Assembly (NCBI GenBank): GCA_948099385.1
Contig: CANUEZ040000205.1
Coordinates: forward strand, 1,984,001 to 2,048,000
From: Fasciola hepatica
Lineage: Eukaryota > Platyhelminthes > Trematoda > Plagiorchiida > Fasciolidae
DNA: 64,000 bases
Direction of reading: 5' to 3'
Shown in pieces: positions 40,084-53,361 of the stretch. A program made the position numbers and the translations under genes. The notes below the pieces were generated by a model, which was not told where the DNA came from, searched no databases, and saw only the letters and a list, made by a program, of their open reading frames with translations. Position 1 is the stretch's first letter, and each line of letters starts with the position of its first letter.

Positions 40084-43000
40084 TTGAAATCCATGGAAGC
40101 ACTCACTGTACAGCTGTTTCATCCTTGTTCGGACTCGACTCATCAGCAGTGCACATCGACCGAGCAACCACGGGCACTCCAACAACCGCTGAACCATTGT
40201 GAATCGAACAACTTAACAACACGAGGCTATCCGGGATGCCTATCAACGCTTTGTTCAACATCTACACTACATCATACAGCACCCTTCCCAAACTGGCTTC
40301 AAATTTCAATGGTAACAACCAGCTTCGCGCACACCGATCGACTCCTATGATGGATGAATTCTCTGTAGGGGCCTAAGTACAGCCAACGCATTCCCAAATG
40401 AAAACCCTACACAGCTTCCTTACTATGCATGCAATTGATTAGTAGTAGGAGATTAGATTAGATTAGATTAGATTAGATTTGTATAATATGATTGATCATG
40501 CAGCTTGAACGCTCAACTGAGCATTGAAATCCATGGAAGCACTCAGTGTACAGCTGTTTCATCCTTGTTCGGACTCGACTCATCAGCAGTGCACATCGAC
40601 CGAGCAACCACGGGCACTCCAACAACCGCTGAACCATTGTGAATCAAACAACTTAACAATACAAGGCTATCCGGGATGGCTATCAACGCTTAGTTCAACA
40701 TCTATACTACATCATATAGCACCCTTCCCAAACTGGCTTCAAATTTCAATGGTAACAACCAGCTTCGCGCACACCGATCGACTCCTATGATGGATGACTT
40801 CTCTGTAGGGGCCTAAGTACAACCAACGCATTTCCAAATGATAAACCTACACAGCTTCCTTAATATGCATGCAATTGATTAGTAGTAGGAGATTAGATTA
40901 GATTAGATTAGAATAGATTTGTATAATATGATTGATCATGCAGCTTGAACGCTCAACTGAGCATTGAAATCCATGGAAGCACTCACTGTACAGCTGTTTC
41001 ATCCTTGTTCGGACTCGACTCATCAGCAGTGCACATCGACCGAGCAACCACGGGGACTCCAACAACCGCTGAACCATTGTGAATCGAACAACTTAACAAC
41101 ACAAGGCTATCCGGGATGGCTATCAACACTTTGTTCAACATCTACACTACATCATATAGCACCCTTCCCAAACTGGCTTCAAATTTGAATGGTAACAACC
41201 AGCTTCGTGCACAACGATCGACTCCTATGATGGACGACTTCTCTGTAGGGGCCTAAGTACAACCAACGCATTCCCAAATGATAAACCTACAAAGCTTCCT
41301 TACTTTGCATGCAATTGATTAGTAGTAGGAGATTAGATTAAATTAGATTAGATTAGAATAGATTTGTATAATATGATTGATCATGCAGCTTGAACGCTCA
41401 ACTGAGCATTGAAATCCATGGAAGCACTCAGTGTACAGCTGTTTCATCCTTGTTCGGACTCGACTCATCAGCAGTGCACATCGACCGAGCAACCACGGGC
41501 ACTCCAACAACCGCTGAACCATTGTGAATCGAACAACTTAACAACACAAGGCTATCCGGGATGGCTATCAACGCTTTGTTCAACATCTACACTACATCAT
41601 ATAGCACCGTTCCCAAACTGGCTTCAAATTTGAATGGTAACAACCAGCTTCGCGCACACCGATCGACTCCTATGATGGATGACTTCTCTGTAGGGGCCTA
41701 AGTACAACCAACGCATTCCCAAATGATAAACCTACACAGCTTCCTTACTATGCATGCAATTGATTAGTAGTAGGAGATTAGATTAGATTATATTAGAATA
41801 GATTACATTAGAATAGATTTGTATAATATGATTGATCATGCAGCTTGAACGCTCAACTGAGCATTGAAATCCATGGGAGCACTCACTGTACAGCTGTTTC
41901 ATCCTTGTTCGGACTCGACTCATCAGCAGTGCACATCGACCGAGCAACCACGGGCACTCCAACAACCGCTGAACCATTGTGAATCGAACAACTTAACAAC
42001 ACAAGGCTATCCGGGATGGCTATCAACGCTTTGTTCAACATCTACACTACATCATATAGCACCCTTCTCAAACTGGCTTCAAATTTGAATGGTAACAACC
42101 AGCTTCGCGCACACCGATCCACTCCTATGATGGATGACTTCTCTGTAGGGGCCTAAGTACAACCAACGCATTCCCAAATGATAAACCTACACAGCTTCCT
42201 TACTTTGCATGCAATTGATTAGTAGTAGGAGATTAGATTAGATTAGATTAGATTAGAATAGATTTGTATAATATGATTGATCATGCAGCTTGAACGCTCA
42301 ACTGAGCATTGAAATCCATGGAAGCACACAGTGTACAGCTGTTTCATCCTTGTTCGGACTCGACTCATCAGCAGTGCACATCGACCGAGCAACCACGGGC
42401 ACTCCAACAACCGCTGAACCATTGTGAATCGAACAACTTAACAACACAAGGCTGTCCGGGATCGCTATCAACGCTTTGTTCAACATCTACACTACATCAT
42501 ATAGCACCGTTCCCAAACTGGCTTCAAATTTCAATGGTAACAACCAGCTTCGCGCACACCGATCGACTCCTATGATGGATGACTTCTCTGTAGGGGCCTA
42601 AGTACAACCAACGCATTCCCAAATGATAAACCTACACAGCTTCCTTACTATGCGTGCAATTGATTAGTAGTAGGAGATTAGATTAGATTAGATTAGATTA
42701 GATTAGAATAGATTTGTATAATATGATTGATCATGCAGCTTGAACGCTCAACTGAGCATTGAAATCCATGGAAGCACTCACTGTACAGCTGTTTCATCCT
42801 TGTTCGGACTCGACTCATCAGCATTGCACATCGACTGAGCAACCACGGGCACTCCAACAACCGCTGAACCATTGTGAATCGAACAACTTAACAATACAAG
42901 GCTATCCGGGATGGCTATCAACGCTTTGTTCAACATCTACACTACATCATATAGCACCCTTCCCAAACTGGCTTCAAATTTGAATGGTAACAACCAGCTT

Positions 43001-43197
43001 CGCGCACACCGATCGAATCCTTTGATGGATGAATTCTCTGTAGGGGCCTAAGTACAACCAACGCATTCCCAAATGATAAACCTTCACAGCTGCAATAAAG
43101 AGCATGCACTTTAATAGCAGTAGGAAATTGGATTCAATGGAATTGATCAGATTTGTATAATATGATTGATCATGCAGCTTGAACGCTCAACTGAGCA
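40084..43197 (+). repeat. Near-consensus monomers
   Basis: Anchors 40084, 40524, 40964, 41409, 41864, 42309, 42759. The one at 40964 shares GATGGACGACTTC with 33854. No gene is seen. Confidence 0.75.
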
Positions 43198-43565
43198 TTG
43201 AAATCCATGGAAGCACTCACTGTACAGCTGTTTCATCCTTGTTCGGACTCGACTCATCAGCAGTGCACATCGACCGAGCAACCACGGGGACTCCAACAAC
43301 CGCTGAACCATTGTGAATCGAACAACTCAACAAAACAAGGCTATCCGGGATCGCTATCAACGCTTTGTTCAACATCTACACTACATGATATAGCACCCTT
43401 CCCAAACTGGCTTCAAATTTGAATGGTAACAACCAGCTTCGCGCACGCCGAACCACTCCTATGATGGATGACTTCTCTGTAGGGGCCTAAGTACAACCAA
43501 CGCATTTCCAAATGATAAACCTACACAGCTTCCTTACTATGCATGCAATTGATTAATAGTAGGAG

Positions 43566-43665
43566 ATTAGATTATATTAGATTGGATTAGAATAGATTAG
43601 ATTAGATTAGATTAGATTAGATTAGATTAGATTAGATTAGATTAGATTAGATTAGATTAGATTAG
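43566..43665 (+). repeat. Expanded (ATTAG)n microsatellite
   Basis: A degenerate start containing GATTGGATTAGAATAG is followed by 14 uninterrupted ATTAG units (43596-43665). Ordinary monomers have about two to seven. Confidence 0.92.
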
Positions 43666-45410
43666 ATTTGTATAATATGATTGATCATGCAGCTTGAACG
43701 CTCAACTGAGCATTGAAATCCATGGAAGCACTCACTGTACAGCTGTTTCATCCTTGTTCGGACTCGACTCATCAGCAATGCACATCGACCGAGCAACCAC
43801 GGGCACTCCAACAACCGCTGAACCATTGTGAATCGAACAACTTAACAACACAAGGCTATCCGGGATCGCTATCAACGCTTTGTTCAACATCTACACTACA
43901 TCATATAGCACCCTTCCCAAACTGGCTTCAAATTTCAATGGTAACAACCAGCTTCGCGCACACCGATCGACTCCTATGATGGATGACTTCTCTGTAGGGG
44001 CCGAAGTACAACCAACGCATTCCCAAATGATATTCCTACACAGCTTCAATAAAATGCATGCACTTTAATAGCAGTAGGAAATTGGATTCAATGGGAATGG
44101 AACAGATTTGTATAATATGATTGATCATGCAGCTTGAACGCTCAACTGAGCATTGAAATCCATGGAAGCACTCACTTTACAGCTGTTTCATCCTTGTTCG
44201 GACTCGACTCATCAGCAGTGCACATCGACCGAGCAACCACGGGCACTCCAACAACCGCTGAACCATTGTGAATCGAACAACTTAACAACACAAGGCTATC
44301 CGGGATGGCTATCAACGCTTTGTTCAACATCTATACTACATCATATAGCACCCTTCCCAAACTGGCTTCAAATTTGAATGGTAACAACCAGCTTCGCGCA
44401 CACCGATCGACTCCTATGATGGATGACTTCTCTGTAGGGGCCTAAGTACAACCAACGCATTTCCAAATGATAAACCTACACAGCTTCCTTACTATGCATG
44501 CAATTGATTAGTAGTAGGAGATTAGATTAGATTAGATTAGATTAGATTAGATTTGTATAATATCATTGATCATGCAGCTTGAACGCTCAACTGAGCATTG
44601 AAATCCATGGAAGCACTCACTGTACAGCTGTTTCATCCTTGTTCGGACTCGACTCATCAGCAGTGCACATCGACCGAGCAACCACGGGCACTCCAACAAC
44701 CGCTGAACCATTGTGAATCGAACAACTTAACAACACAAGGCTATCCGGGATCGCTATCAACGCTTTGTTCAACATCTACACTACATCATATAGCACCGTT
44801 CCCAAACTGGCTTCAAATTTGAATGGTAACAACCAGCTTCGCGCACACCGATCGACTCCTATGATGGATGAATTCTCTGTAGGGGCCTAAGTACAACCAA
44901 CGCATTCCCAAATGATAAACCTACAAAGCTTCCTTACTTTGCATGCAATTGATTAGTAGTAGGAGATTAGATTAAATTAGATTAGATTAGAATAGATTTG
45001 TATAATATGATTGATCATGCAGCTTGAACGCTCAACTGAGCATTGAAATCCATGGAAGCACTCAGTGTACAGCTGTTTCATCCTTGTTCGGACTCGACTC
45101 ATCAGCAGTGCACATCGACCGAGCAACCACGGGGACTCCAACAACCGCTGAACCATTGTGAATCGAACAACTTAACAACACAAGGCTATCCGGGATCGCT
45201 ATCAACGCTTTGTTCAACATCTACACTACATCATATAGCACCGTTCCCAAACTGGCTTCAAATTTGAATGGTAACAACCAGCTTCGCGCACACCGATCGA
45301 CTCCTATGATGGATGAATTCTCTGTAGGGGCCTAAGTACAACCAACGCATTTCCAAATGATAAACCTACACAGCTTCCTTACTATGCATGCAATTGATTA
45401 ATAGTAGGAG

Positions 45411-45515
45411 ATTAGATTATATTAGATTGGATTAGAAGAGATTAGATTAGATTAGATTAGATTAGATTAGATTAGATTAGATTAGATTAGATTAGATTAG
45501 ATTAGATTAGATTAG
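45411..45515 (+). repeat. Expanded (ATTAG)n microsatellite
   Basis: The same ATTATATTAGATTGGATTAG lead-in is followed by 15 uninterrupted ATTAG units (45441-45515). Confidence 0.92.
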
Positions 45516-46825
45516 ATTTGTATAATATGATTGATCATGCAGCTTGAACGCTCAACTGAGCATTGAAATCCATGGAAGCACTCACTGTACAGCTGTTTCA
45601 TCCTTGTTCGGACTCGACTCATCAGCAGTGCACATCGACCGAGCAACCACGGGCACTCCAACAACCGCTGAACCATTGTGAATCGAACAACTCAACAACA
45701 CAAGGCTATCCGGGATGGCTATCAACGCTTTGTTCAACATCTACACTACATCATATATAGCACCCTTCCAAAACTGGCTTCAAATTTGAATGGTAACAAC
45801 CAGCTTCGCGCACACCGATCGACTGCTATGATGGATGACTTCTCTGTAGGGGCCGAAGTACAACCAACGCATTCCCAAATGATAAACCTACACAGCTTCA
45901 ATAAAGAGCATGCACTTTAATAGCAGTAGGAAATTGGATTCAATGGGAATGGAACAGATTTGTATAATATGATTGATCATGCAGCTTGAACGCTCAACTG
46001 AGCATTGAAATCCATGGAAGCACTCACTGTACAGCTGTTTCATCCTTGTTCGGACTAGACTCATCAGCAGTGCACATCGACCGAGCAACCACGGGCACTC
46101 CAACAACCGCTGAACCATTGTGAATCGAACAACTCAACAACACAAGGCTATCCGGGATCGCTATCAACGCTTTGTTCAACATCTACACTACATCATATAG
46201 CACCCTTCCCAAACTGGCTTCAAATTTGAATGGTAACAACCAGCTTCGCGCACACCGATCGACTCCTATGATGGATGAATTCTCTGTAGGGGCCTAAGTA
46301 CAACCAACGCATTCCCAAATGATAAACCTACACAGCTTCCTTACTATGCATGCAATTGATTAGTAGTAGGAGATTAGATTAGATTAGATTAGAATAGATT
46401 ACATTAGAACAGATTTGTATAATATGATTGATCATGCAGCTTGAACGCTCAACTGAACATTGAAATGCATGGAAGCACTCAGTGTACAGCTGTTTCATCC
46501 TTGTTCGGACTTTACTCATCAGCAGTGCACATCGACCGAGCAACCACGGGGACTCCAACAACCGCTGAACCATTGTGAATCGAACAACTCAACAACACAC
46601 AACTATCCGGGATGGCTATCAACGCTTTGTTCAACATCTACACTACATCATATAGCACCCTTCCCAAACTGGCTTCAAATTTGAATGGTAACAACCAGCT
46701 TCGCGCACACCGATCCACTCCTCTGATGGATGACTTCTCTGTAGGGGCCTGAGTAAACTAACGCATTTCCAAATGATAAACCCACACAGATTACTTACTG
46801 TGCATGCAAAAGTTTAGCAGTACGA

Positions 46826-46915
46826 GATTAGATTAGATTAGATTGGATCAGAATAGATTAGATTAGATTAGATTAGATTAGATTAGATTAGATTAGATTA
46901 GATTAGATTAGATTA
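46826..46915 (+). repeat. Expanded (GATTA)n microsatellite
   Basis: A lead-in with GATTGGATCAGAATA is followed by 12 uninterrupted GATTA units (46856-46915). The linker just before it is unusual (GATTACTTACTGTGCATGCA). Confidence 0.92.
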
Positions 46916-47863
46916 GATTTGTATAATATATTTGATCATGCAGCTTGAACGCTCAACTGAGCATTGAAATCCATGGAAGCACTCACTGTACAGCTGTTTC
47001 ATCCTTGTTCGGACTCGACTCATCAGCAGTGCACATCGACCGAGCAACCACGGGCACTCCAACAACCGCTGAACCATTGTGAATCGAACAACTTAACAAC
47101 ACAAGGCTATCCGGGATGGCTATCAACGCTTTGTTCAACATCTACACTACATCATATAGCACCCTTCCCAAACTGGCTTCAAATTTGAATGGTAACAACC
47201 AGCTTCGCGCACACCGATCGACTCCTATGATGGATGACTTCTCTGTAGGGGCCTAAGTACAACCAACGCATTCACAAATGAACAACCTACACAGCTTCCT
47301 TACAACGCGTGCACGTTATTAGCTGTAGGAAATTAGATTAGATTAGATTAGAATAGATTTGTATAATATGATTGATCATGCAGCTTGAACGCTCAACTGA
47401 GCATTGAAATCCATGGAAGCACTCACTGTACAGCTGTTTCATCCTTGTTCGGACTCGACTCATCGGCAGTGCACATCGACCGAGCAACCACGGGGACTCC
47501 AACAACCGCTGAACCATTGTGAATCGAACAACTTAACAACACAAGGCTATCCGGGATGGCTATCAACGCTTTGTTCAACATCTACACTACATCATATAGC
47601 ACCGTTCCCAAACTGGCTTCAAATTTCAATGGTTACAACCAGCTTCGCGCACAACGATCGACTCCTATGATGGATGACTTCTCTGTAGGGGCCTAAGTAC
47701 AACCAAGGCATTCCCAAATGATAAACCTACACAGCTTCCTTACTAAGCATGCACGTTATAAGTACTAGGAAATAAGATCAGATTAGATTAGAATAGATTT
47801 GTATAATATGATTGATCATGCAGCTTGAACGCTCAACTGAGCATTGAAATCCATGGAAGCACT

Positions 47864-47911
47864 CACTGTTCAGCTGTTTCATCCTTGTTCGGACTCGACT
47901 CATCACCAGTG
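47864..47911 (-). pseudogene. Broken hammerhead copy (U16.1 and C3 changed)
   Basis: TGTTCAGCTG replaces TGTACAGCTG, so position 16.1 is A instead of U and cannot pair with A15.1. TCATCACC replaces TCATCAGC, changing C3 to G. Two core lesions in one copy make activity very unlikely. Confidence 0.7.
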
Positions 47912-50070
47912 CACATCGACCGAGCAACCACGGGGACTCCAACAACCGCTGAACCATTGTGAATCGAACAACTTCACAACACAAGGCTATCCGGGATGGC
48001 TATCAACGCTTTGTTCAACATCTACACTACATCATATAGCACTGTTCCCAAACTGGCTTCAAATTTGAATGGTAACAACCAGCTTCGCGCACACCGATCG
48101 ACTCCTATGATGGATGACTTCTCTGTAGGGGCCTAAGTACAACCAACGCATTCCCAAATGATAAACCTACACAGCTTCCTTACTATGCATGCAATTGATT
48201 AGTAGTAGGAGATTAGATTAGATTAGATTAGATTAGAATAGATTTGTATAATATGATTGATCATGCAGCTTGAACGCTCAACTGAGCATTGAAATCCATG
48301 GGAGCACTCAGTGTACAGCTGTTTCATCCTTGTTCGGACTCGACTCATCAGCAGTGCACATCGACCGAGCAACCACGGGGACTCCAACAACCGATGAACC
48401 ATTGTGAATCGAACAACTTAACAACACAAGGCTATCCGGGATCGCTATCAACGCTTTGTTCACCATCTACACTACATCATATAGCACCCTTCCCAAACTG
48501 GCTTCAAATTTGAATGGTAAGAACCAGCTTCGCGCACACCGATCCACTCCTATGATGGATGAATTCTCTGTAGGGGCCTAAGTACAACCAACGCATTCCC
48601 AAATGATAAACCTACACAGCTTCCTTACTAAGCATGCACGCTATAATTACTAGGAAATAAGATCAGATTAGATTAGAATAGATTTGTATAATGTGATTGA
48701 TCATGCAGCTTGAACGCTCAACTGAGCATTGAAATCCATGGAAGCACTCACTGTACAGCTGTTTCATCCTTGTTCGGACTCGACTCATCAGCAGTGCACA
48801 TCGACCGAGCAACCACGGGCACTCCAACAACCGCTGAACCATTGTGAATCGAACAACTTAACAATACAAGGCTATCCGGGATGCCTATCAACGCTTTGTT
48901 CAACATCTACACTACATCATATAGCACTGTTCCCAAACTGGCTTCAAATTTCAATGGTAACAACCAGCTTCGCGCACACCGATCGACTCCTATGATGGAT
49001 GAATTCTCTGTAGGGGCCTAAATACAACCAACGCATTCCCAAATGATAAACCTACACAGCTTCCTTACTATGCATGCGATTGATTAATAGTAGGAGATTA
49101 GATTAGATTAGATTGGAATAGATTTGTATAATATGATTGATCATGCAGCTTGAACGCTCAACTGAGCATTGAAATCCATGGGTGCGCTCATTGTACAGCT
49201 GTTTCATCATTGTTCGGACTCGACTCATCAGCAGTGCACATCGACCGAGCAACCACGGGGACTCCAACAACCGCTGAACCATTGTGAATCGAACAACTTT
49301 ACAACACAAGGCTAACCGGGATCGCTATCAACGCTTTGTTCAACATCTACACTACATCATATATAGCACCCTTCCCAAACTGGATTCAAATTTCAATGGT
49401 GACAACCAGCTTCGCGCACACCGATCGACTCCTATGATGGATGACTTCTCTGTAGGGGCCCAAGTACAACCAACGCATTCCCAAATGAACAGCATACAGA
49501 GCTTCCTTAATATGCATGCAATTGATTAGTAGTTGGAGATTAGATTAGATTAGATTAGAATAGATTTGTATAATATGATTGATCATGCAGCTTGAACGCT
49601 CAACTGAGCATTGAAATCCATGGAAGCACTCACTGTACAGCTGTTTCATCCTTGTTCGGACTCGACTCATCAGCAGTGCACATCGACCGAGCAAACACGG
49701 GCACTCCAACAACCGGTGAACCATTGTGAATCGAACAACTTAACAACACAAGGCTATCCGCGATGCCTATCAACGCTTTGTTCAACATCTACACTACATC
49801 ATATAGCACCCTTCCCAAACTGGCTTCAAATCTCAATGGTAACAACCAGCTTCGCGCATACCGATCCACTCCTATGATGGATGACTTCTCTGTAGGGGCC
49901 TAAGTACAACCAACGCATTCCCAAATGAACAACCTACACAGCTTGTTTAAGAAGCATGCAATTGATTAGTAGTTGGAGATTAGATAAGATTAGATATGAA
50001 TAGATTTGTATAATATGATTGATCATGCAGCTTGAACGCTCAACTGAGCATTGAAATCCATGGAAGCACT

Positions 50071-50118
50071 CACTGTACAGCTGTTTCATCCTTGTTCGGA
50101 CTCGACTCATCAGCAGTG
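50071..50118 (-). ncRNA. Candidate hammerhead ribozyme, copy next to the longest ATTAG tract
   Basis: Core, helix III palindrome and helix I arms are consensus. The monomer is followed on the + strand by an expanded ATTAG tract ending at 50530. A minus-strand precursor would carry this tract as a long pyrimidine-rich CTAAT run upstream of this copy's A box. Confidence 0.68.
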
Positions 50119-50420
50119 CACATCGACCGAGCAACCACGGGCACTCCAACAACCGCTGAACCATTGTGAATCGAACAACTTAACAACACAAGGCTATCCG
50201 GGATCGCTATCAACGCTTTGTTCAACATCTACACTACATCATATATAGCACCCTTCCCAAACTGGCTTCAAATTTGAATGGTAACAACCAGCTTCGCGCA
50301 CACCGATCGACTCCTATGATGGATGAATTCTCTGTAGGGGCCTAAGTACAACCAACGCATTCACAAATGATAAACCTACACAGATTACTTATTATGCATG
50401 CAATTGATTACTAGTAGGAG

Positions 50421-50530
50421 ATTAGATTAGATTAGATTGGATTAGAATAGATTAGATTAGATTAGATTAGATTAGATTAGATTAGATTAGATTAGATTAG
50501 ATTAGATTAGATTAGATTAGATTAGATTAG
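50421..50530 (+). repeat. Longest pure (ATTAG)n microsatellite in the window
   Basis: The GATTGGATTAGAATAG lead-in is followed by 16 uninterrupted ATTAG units (50451-50530), giving the largest spacing in the array, 527 bp. Confidence 0.92.
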
Positions 50531-51386
50531 ATTTGTATAATATGATTGATCATGCAGCTTGAACGCTCAACTGAGCATTGAAATCCATCGAAGCACTCAC
50601 TGTACAGCTGTTTCATCCTTGTTCGGACTCGACTCATCACCAGTGCACATCGACCGAGCAACCACGGGCACTCCAACAACCGCTGAACCATTGTGAATCG
50701 AATAACTTAACAACACAAGGCTATCCGGGATGCCTATCAACGCTTTGTTCAACATCTACACTACATCATATATAGCACCCTTCCCAAACTGGATTCAAAT
50801 TTGAATGGTAACAACCAGCTTCGCGCACACCGATCGACTCCTATGATGGATGAATTCTCTGTAGGGGCCTAAGTACAACCAACGCATTCCCAAATGATAA
50901 ACCTACACAGCTTGTTTAAAAAGCATGCAATTGATTAGTAGTTGGAGATTAGATTAGATTAGATTTGAATAGATTTGTATAATATGATTGATCATGCAGC
51001 TTGAACGCTCAACTGAGCATTGAAATCCATGGAAGCACTCAGTGTACAGCTGTTTCATCCTTGTTCGGACTCGACTCATCAGCATTGCACATCGACCGAG
51101 CAACCACGGGCACTCCAACAACCGCTGAACCATTGTGAATCGAACAACTTAACAACACAAGGCTATCCGGGATCGCTATCAACGCTTTGTTCAACATCTA
51201 CACTATATCATATAGCACCCTTCCCAAACTGGCTTCAAATTTCAATGGTAACAACCAGCTTCGCGCACACCGATCGACTCCTATGATGGATGAATTCTCT
51301 GTAGGGGCCTAAGAACAACCAACGCATTCACAAATGATAAACCTACACAGCTTCCTTACTATGCATGCAATTGATTAGTAGTAGGA

Positions 51387-51475
51387 GATTAGATTAGATT
51401 AGATTGGATTAGAATAGATTAGAATAGATTAGATTAGATTAGATTAGATTAGAATAGATTAGATTAGATTAGATT
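51387..51475 (+). repeat. Expanded, interrupted ATTAG microsatellite
   Basis: The tract is broken by several AATAG units and ends in GATTTGATTTG, a form shared with the tract ending near 52435. Interruptions suggest it is older than the pure tracts. Confidence 0.88.
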
Positions 51476-52331
51476 TGATTTGTATAATATGATTGATCAT
51501 GCAGCTTGAACGCTCAACTGAGCATTGAAATCCATGGAAGCACTCAGTGTACAGCTGTTTCATCCTTGTTCGGACTCGACTCATCAGCAGTGCACATCGA
51601 CCGAGCAACCACGGGGACTCCAACAACCGCTGAACCATTGTGAATCGAACAACGTAACAACACAAGTCTATCCGCGATGGCTATCAACGCTTTGTTCAAC
51701 ATCTACACTACATCATATAGCACCCTTCCCAAACTGGCTTCAAATTTGAATGGTAACAACCAGCTTCGCGCACACCGATCGACTCCTATGATGGATGAAT
51801 TCTCTGTAGGGGCCTAAGAACAACCAACGCATTCCCAAATGAACAACCTACACAGCTTGTTTAAGAAGCATGAAATTGATTAGTAGTTGGAGATTAGATA
51901 AGATTAGTTTTGAATAGATTTGTATAATATGATTGATCATGCAGCTTGAACGCTCAACTGAGCATTGAAATCCATGGAAGCACTCACTGTACAGCTGTTT
52001 AATCCTTGTTCGGACACGACTCATCAGCAGTGCACATCGACCGAGCAACCACGGGGACTCCAACAACCGCTGAACCATTGTGAATCGAACAACTTAACAA
52101 CACAAGGCTATCCGGGATCGCTATCAACGCTTTGTTCAACATCTACACTACATGATATAGCACCGTTCCCAAACTGGCTTCAAATTTGAATGGTAACAAC
52201 CAGCTTCGCGCACACCGATCGACTCCTATGATGGATGAATTCTCTGTAGGGGCCTAAGTACAACCAACGCATTCACAAATGATAAACCTACACAGATTAC
52301 TTACTATGCATGCAATTGATTACTAGTAGGA

Positions 52332-52435
52332 GATTAGATTATATTAGATTGGATTAGAATAGATTAGATTAGATTAGATTAGATTAGATTAGATTAGATT
52401 AGATTAGATTATATTAGATTAGATTAGATTAGATT
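52332..52435 (+). repeat. Expanded, interrupted ATTAG microsatellite
   Basis: The same GATTGGATTAGAATAG lead-in is present, with one ATATTAG interruption and a GATTTGATTTG end. It shares the CAGATTACTTAC linker and ATTACTAGTAGG start with the tract at 50421. Confidence 0.88.
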
Positions 52436-53284
52436 TGATTTGTATAATATGATTGATCATGCATCTTGAACGCTCAACTGAGCATTGTAATCCATGGAAG
52501 CACTCACTGTACAGCTGTTTCATCCTTGTTCGGACTCGACTCGTCAGCAGTGCACATCGACCGAGCAACCACGGGGACTCCAACAACCGCTGAACCATTG
52601 TGAATCGAACAACTTAACAACACAAAACTATCCGGGATGGCTATCAACGCTTTGTTCAACATCTACACTACATCATATAGCACCCGTCGCAAACTGGCTT
52701 CAAATTTGAATGGTAACAACCAGCTTCGCGCACACCGATCGACTCCTATGATGGATGACTTCTCTATAGGGGCCTAAGTACAACCAACGCATTCCCAAAT
52801 GAAAAACCTACACAGATTCCTTACTATGCATGCAATTGATTAGTAGTAGGAGATTAGATTAGATTAGATTAGAATAGATTTGTACAATATGATTGATCAT
52901 GCAGCTTGAACAATCAACTGAGCATTGAAATCCATGGAAGCACTCACTGTACAGCTGTTTCATCCTTGTTCGGACTCGACTCATCACCAGTGCACATCGA
53001 CCGAGCAACCACGGGCATTCCAACAACCGCTGAACCATTGTGAATCGAACAACTTAACAACACAAGGCTATCCGGGATCGCTATCAACGCTTTGTTCAAC
53101 GTCTACACTACATCATATATAGCACCCTTCCCAAACTGGCTTCAAATTTGAATGGTAACAACCAGCTTCGCGCACACCGATCGACTCCTATGATGGATGA
53201 CTTCTCTGTAAGGGACTAAGTACAACCAACGCATTCCCAAATGATAAACCTACACAGCTTCCTTACTATGCATGCAATTGTTTA

Positions 53285-53325
53285 GTAGTATGAGACAACT
53301 TTCGTTCAGAATAGTTTTGTATAAT
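53285..53325 (+). repeat. Monomer linker without ATTAG units
   Basis: AGTATGAGACAACTTTCGTT and following bases stand where the tract should be. Related tract-free linkers occur near 54160 and 55040 (AAAAAATAGTAGGAGACTA) and near 56815 and 58127 (AGTACAAAACCGCC or AGTACAAAACTGCT). Confidence 0.75.
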
Positions 53326-53361
53326 ATGTTTGATCATGCAGCTTGAACGCTCAACTGAGCA

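Larger units (their letters stand above)
43198..53361 (+). repeat. Domain with expanded ATTAG tracts and altered linkers
   Basis: Anchors 43198, 43713, 44153, 44598, 45043, 45563, 46005, 46460, 46964, 47404, 47844, 48289, 48729, 49169, 49611, 50051, 50578, 51020, 51525, 51965, 52485, 52925. Six spacings are 504 to 527 bp because of long microsatellites; the bodies are ordinary. Between them sit monomers whose tract is replaced by GGAAATTGGATTCAATGG-type sequence (near 43120, 44080, 45930). Confidence 0.85.

Noticed and set aside
43596..43665. (ATTAG)n as telomeric repeat
   Set aside because: It lacks the G-run of known telomere repeats (TTAGGG, TTAGG, TTTAGGG) and is interspersed once per monomer instead of forming a terminal run.
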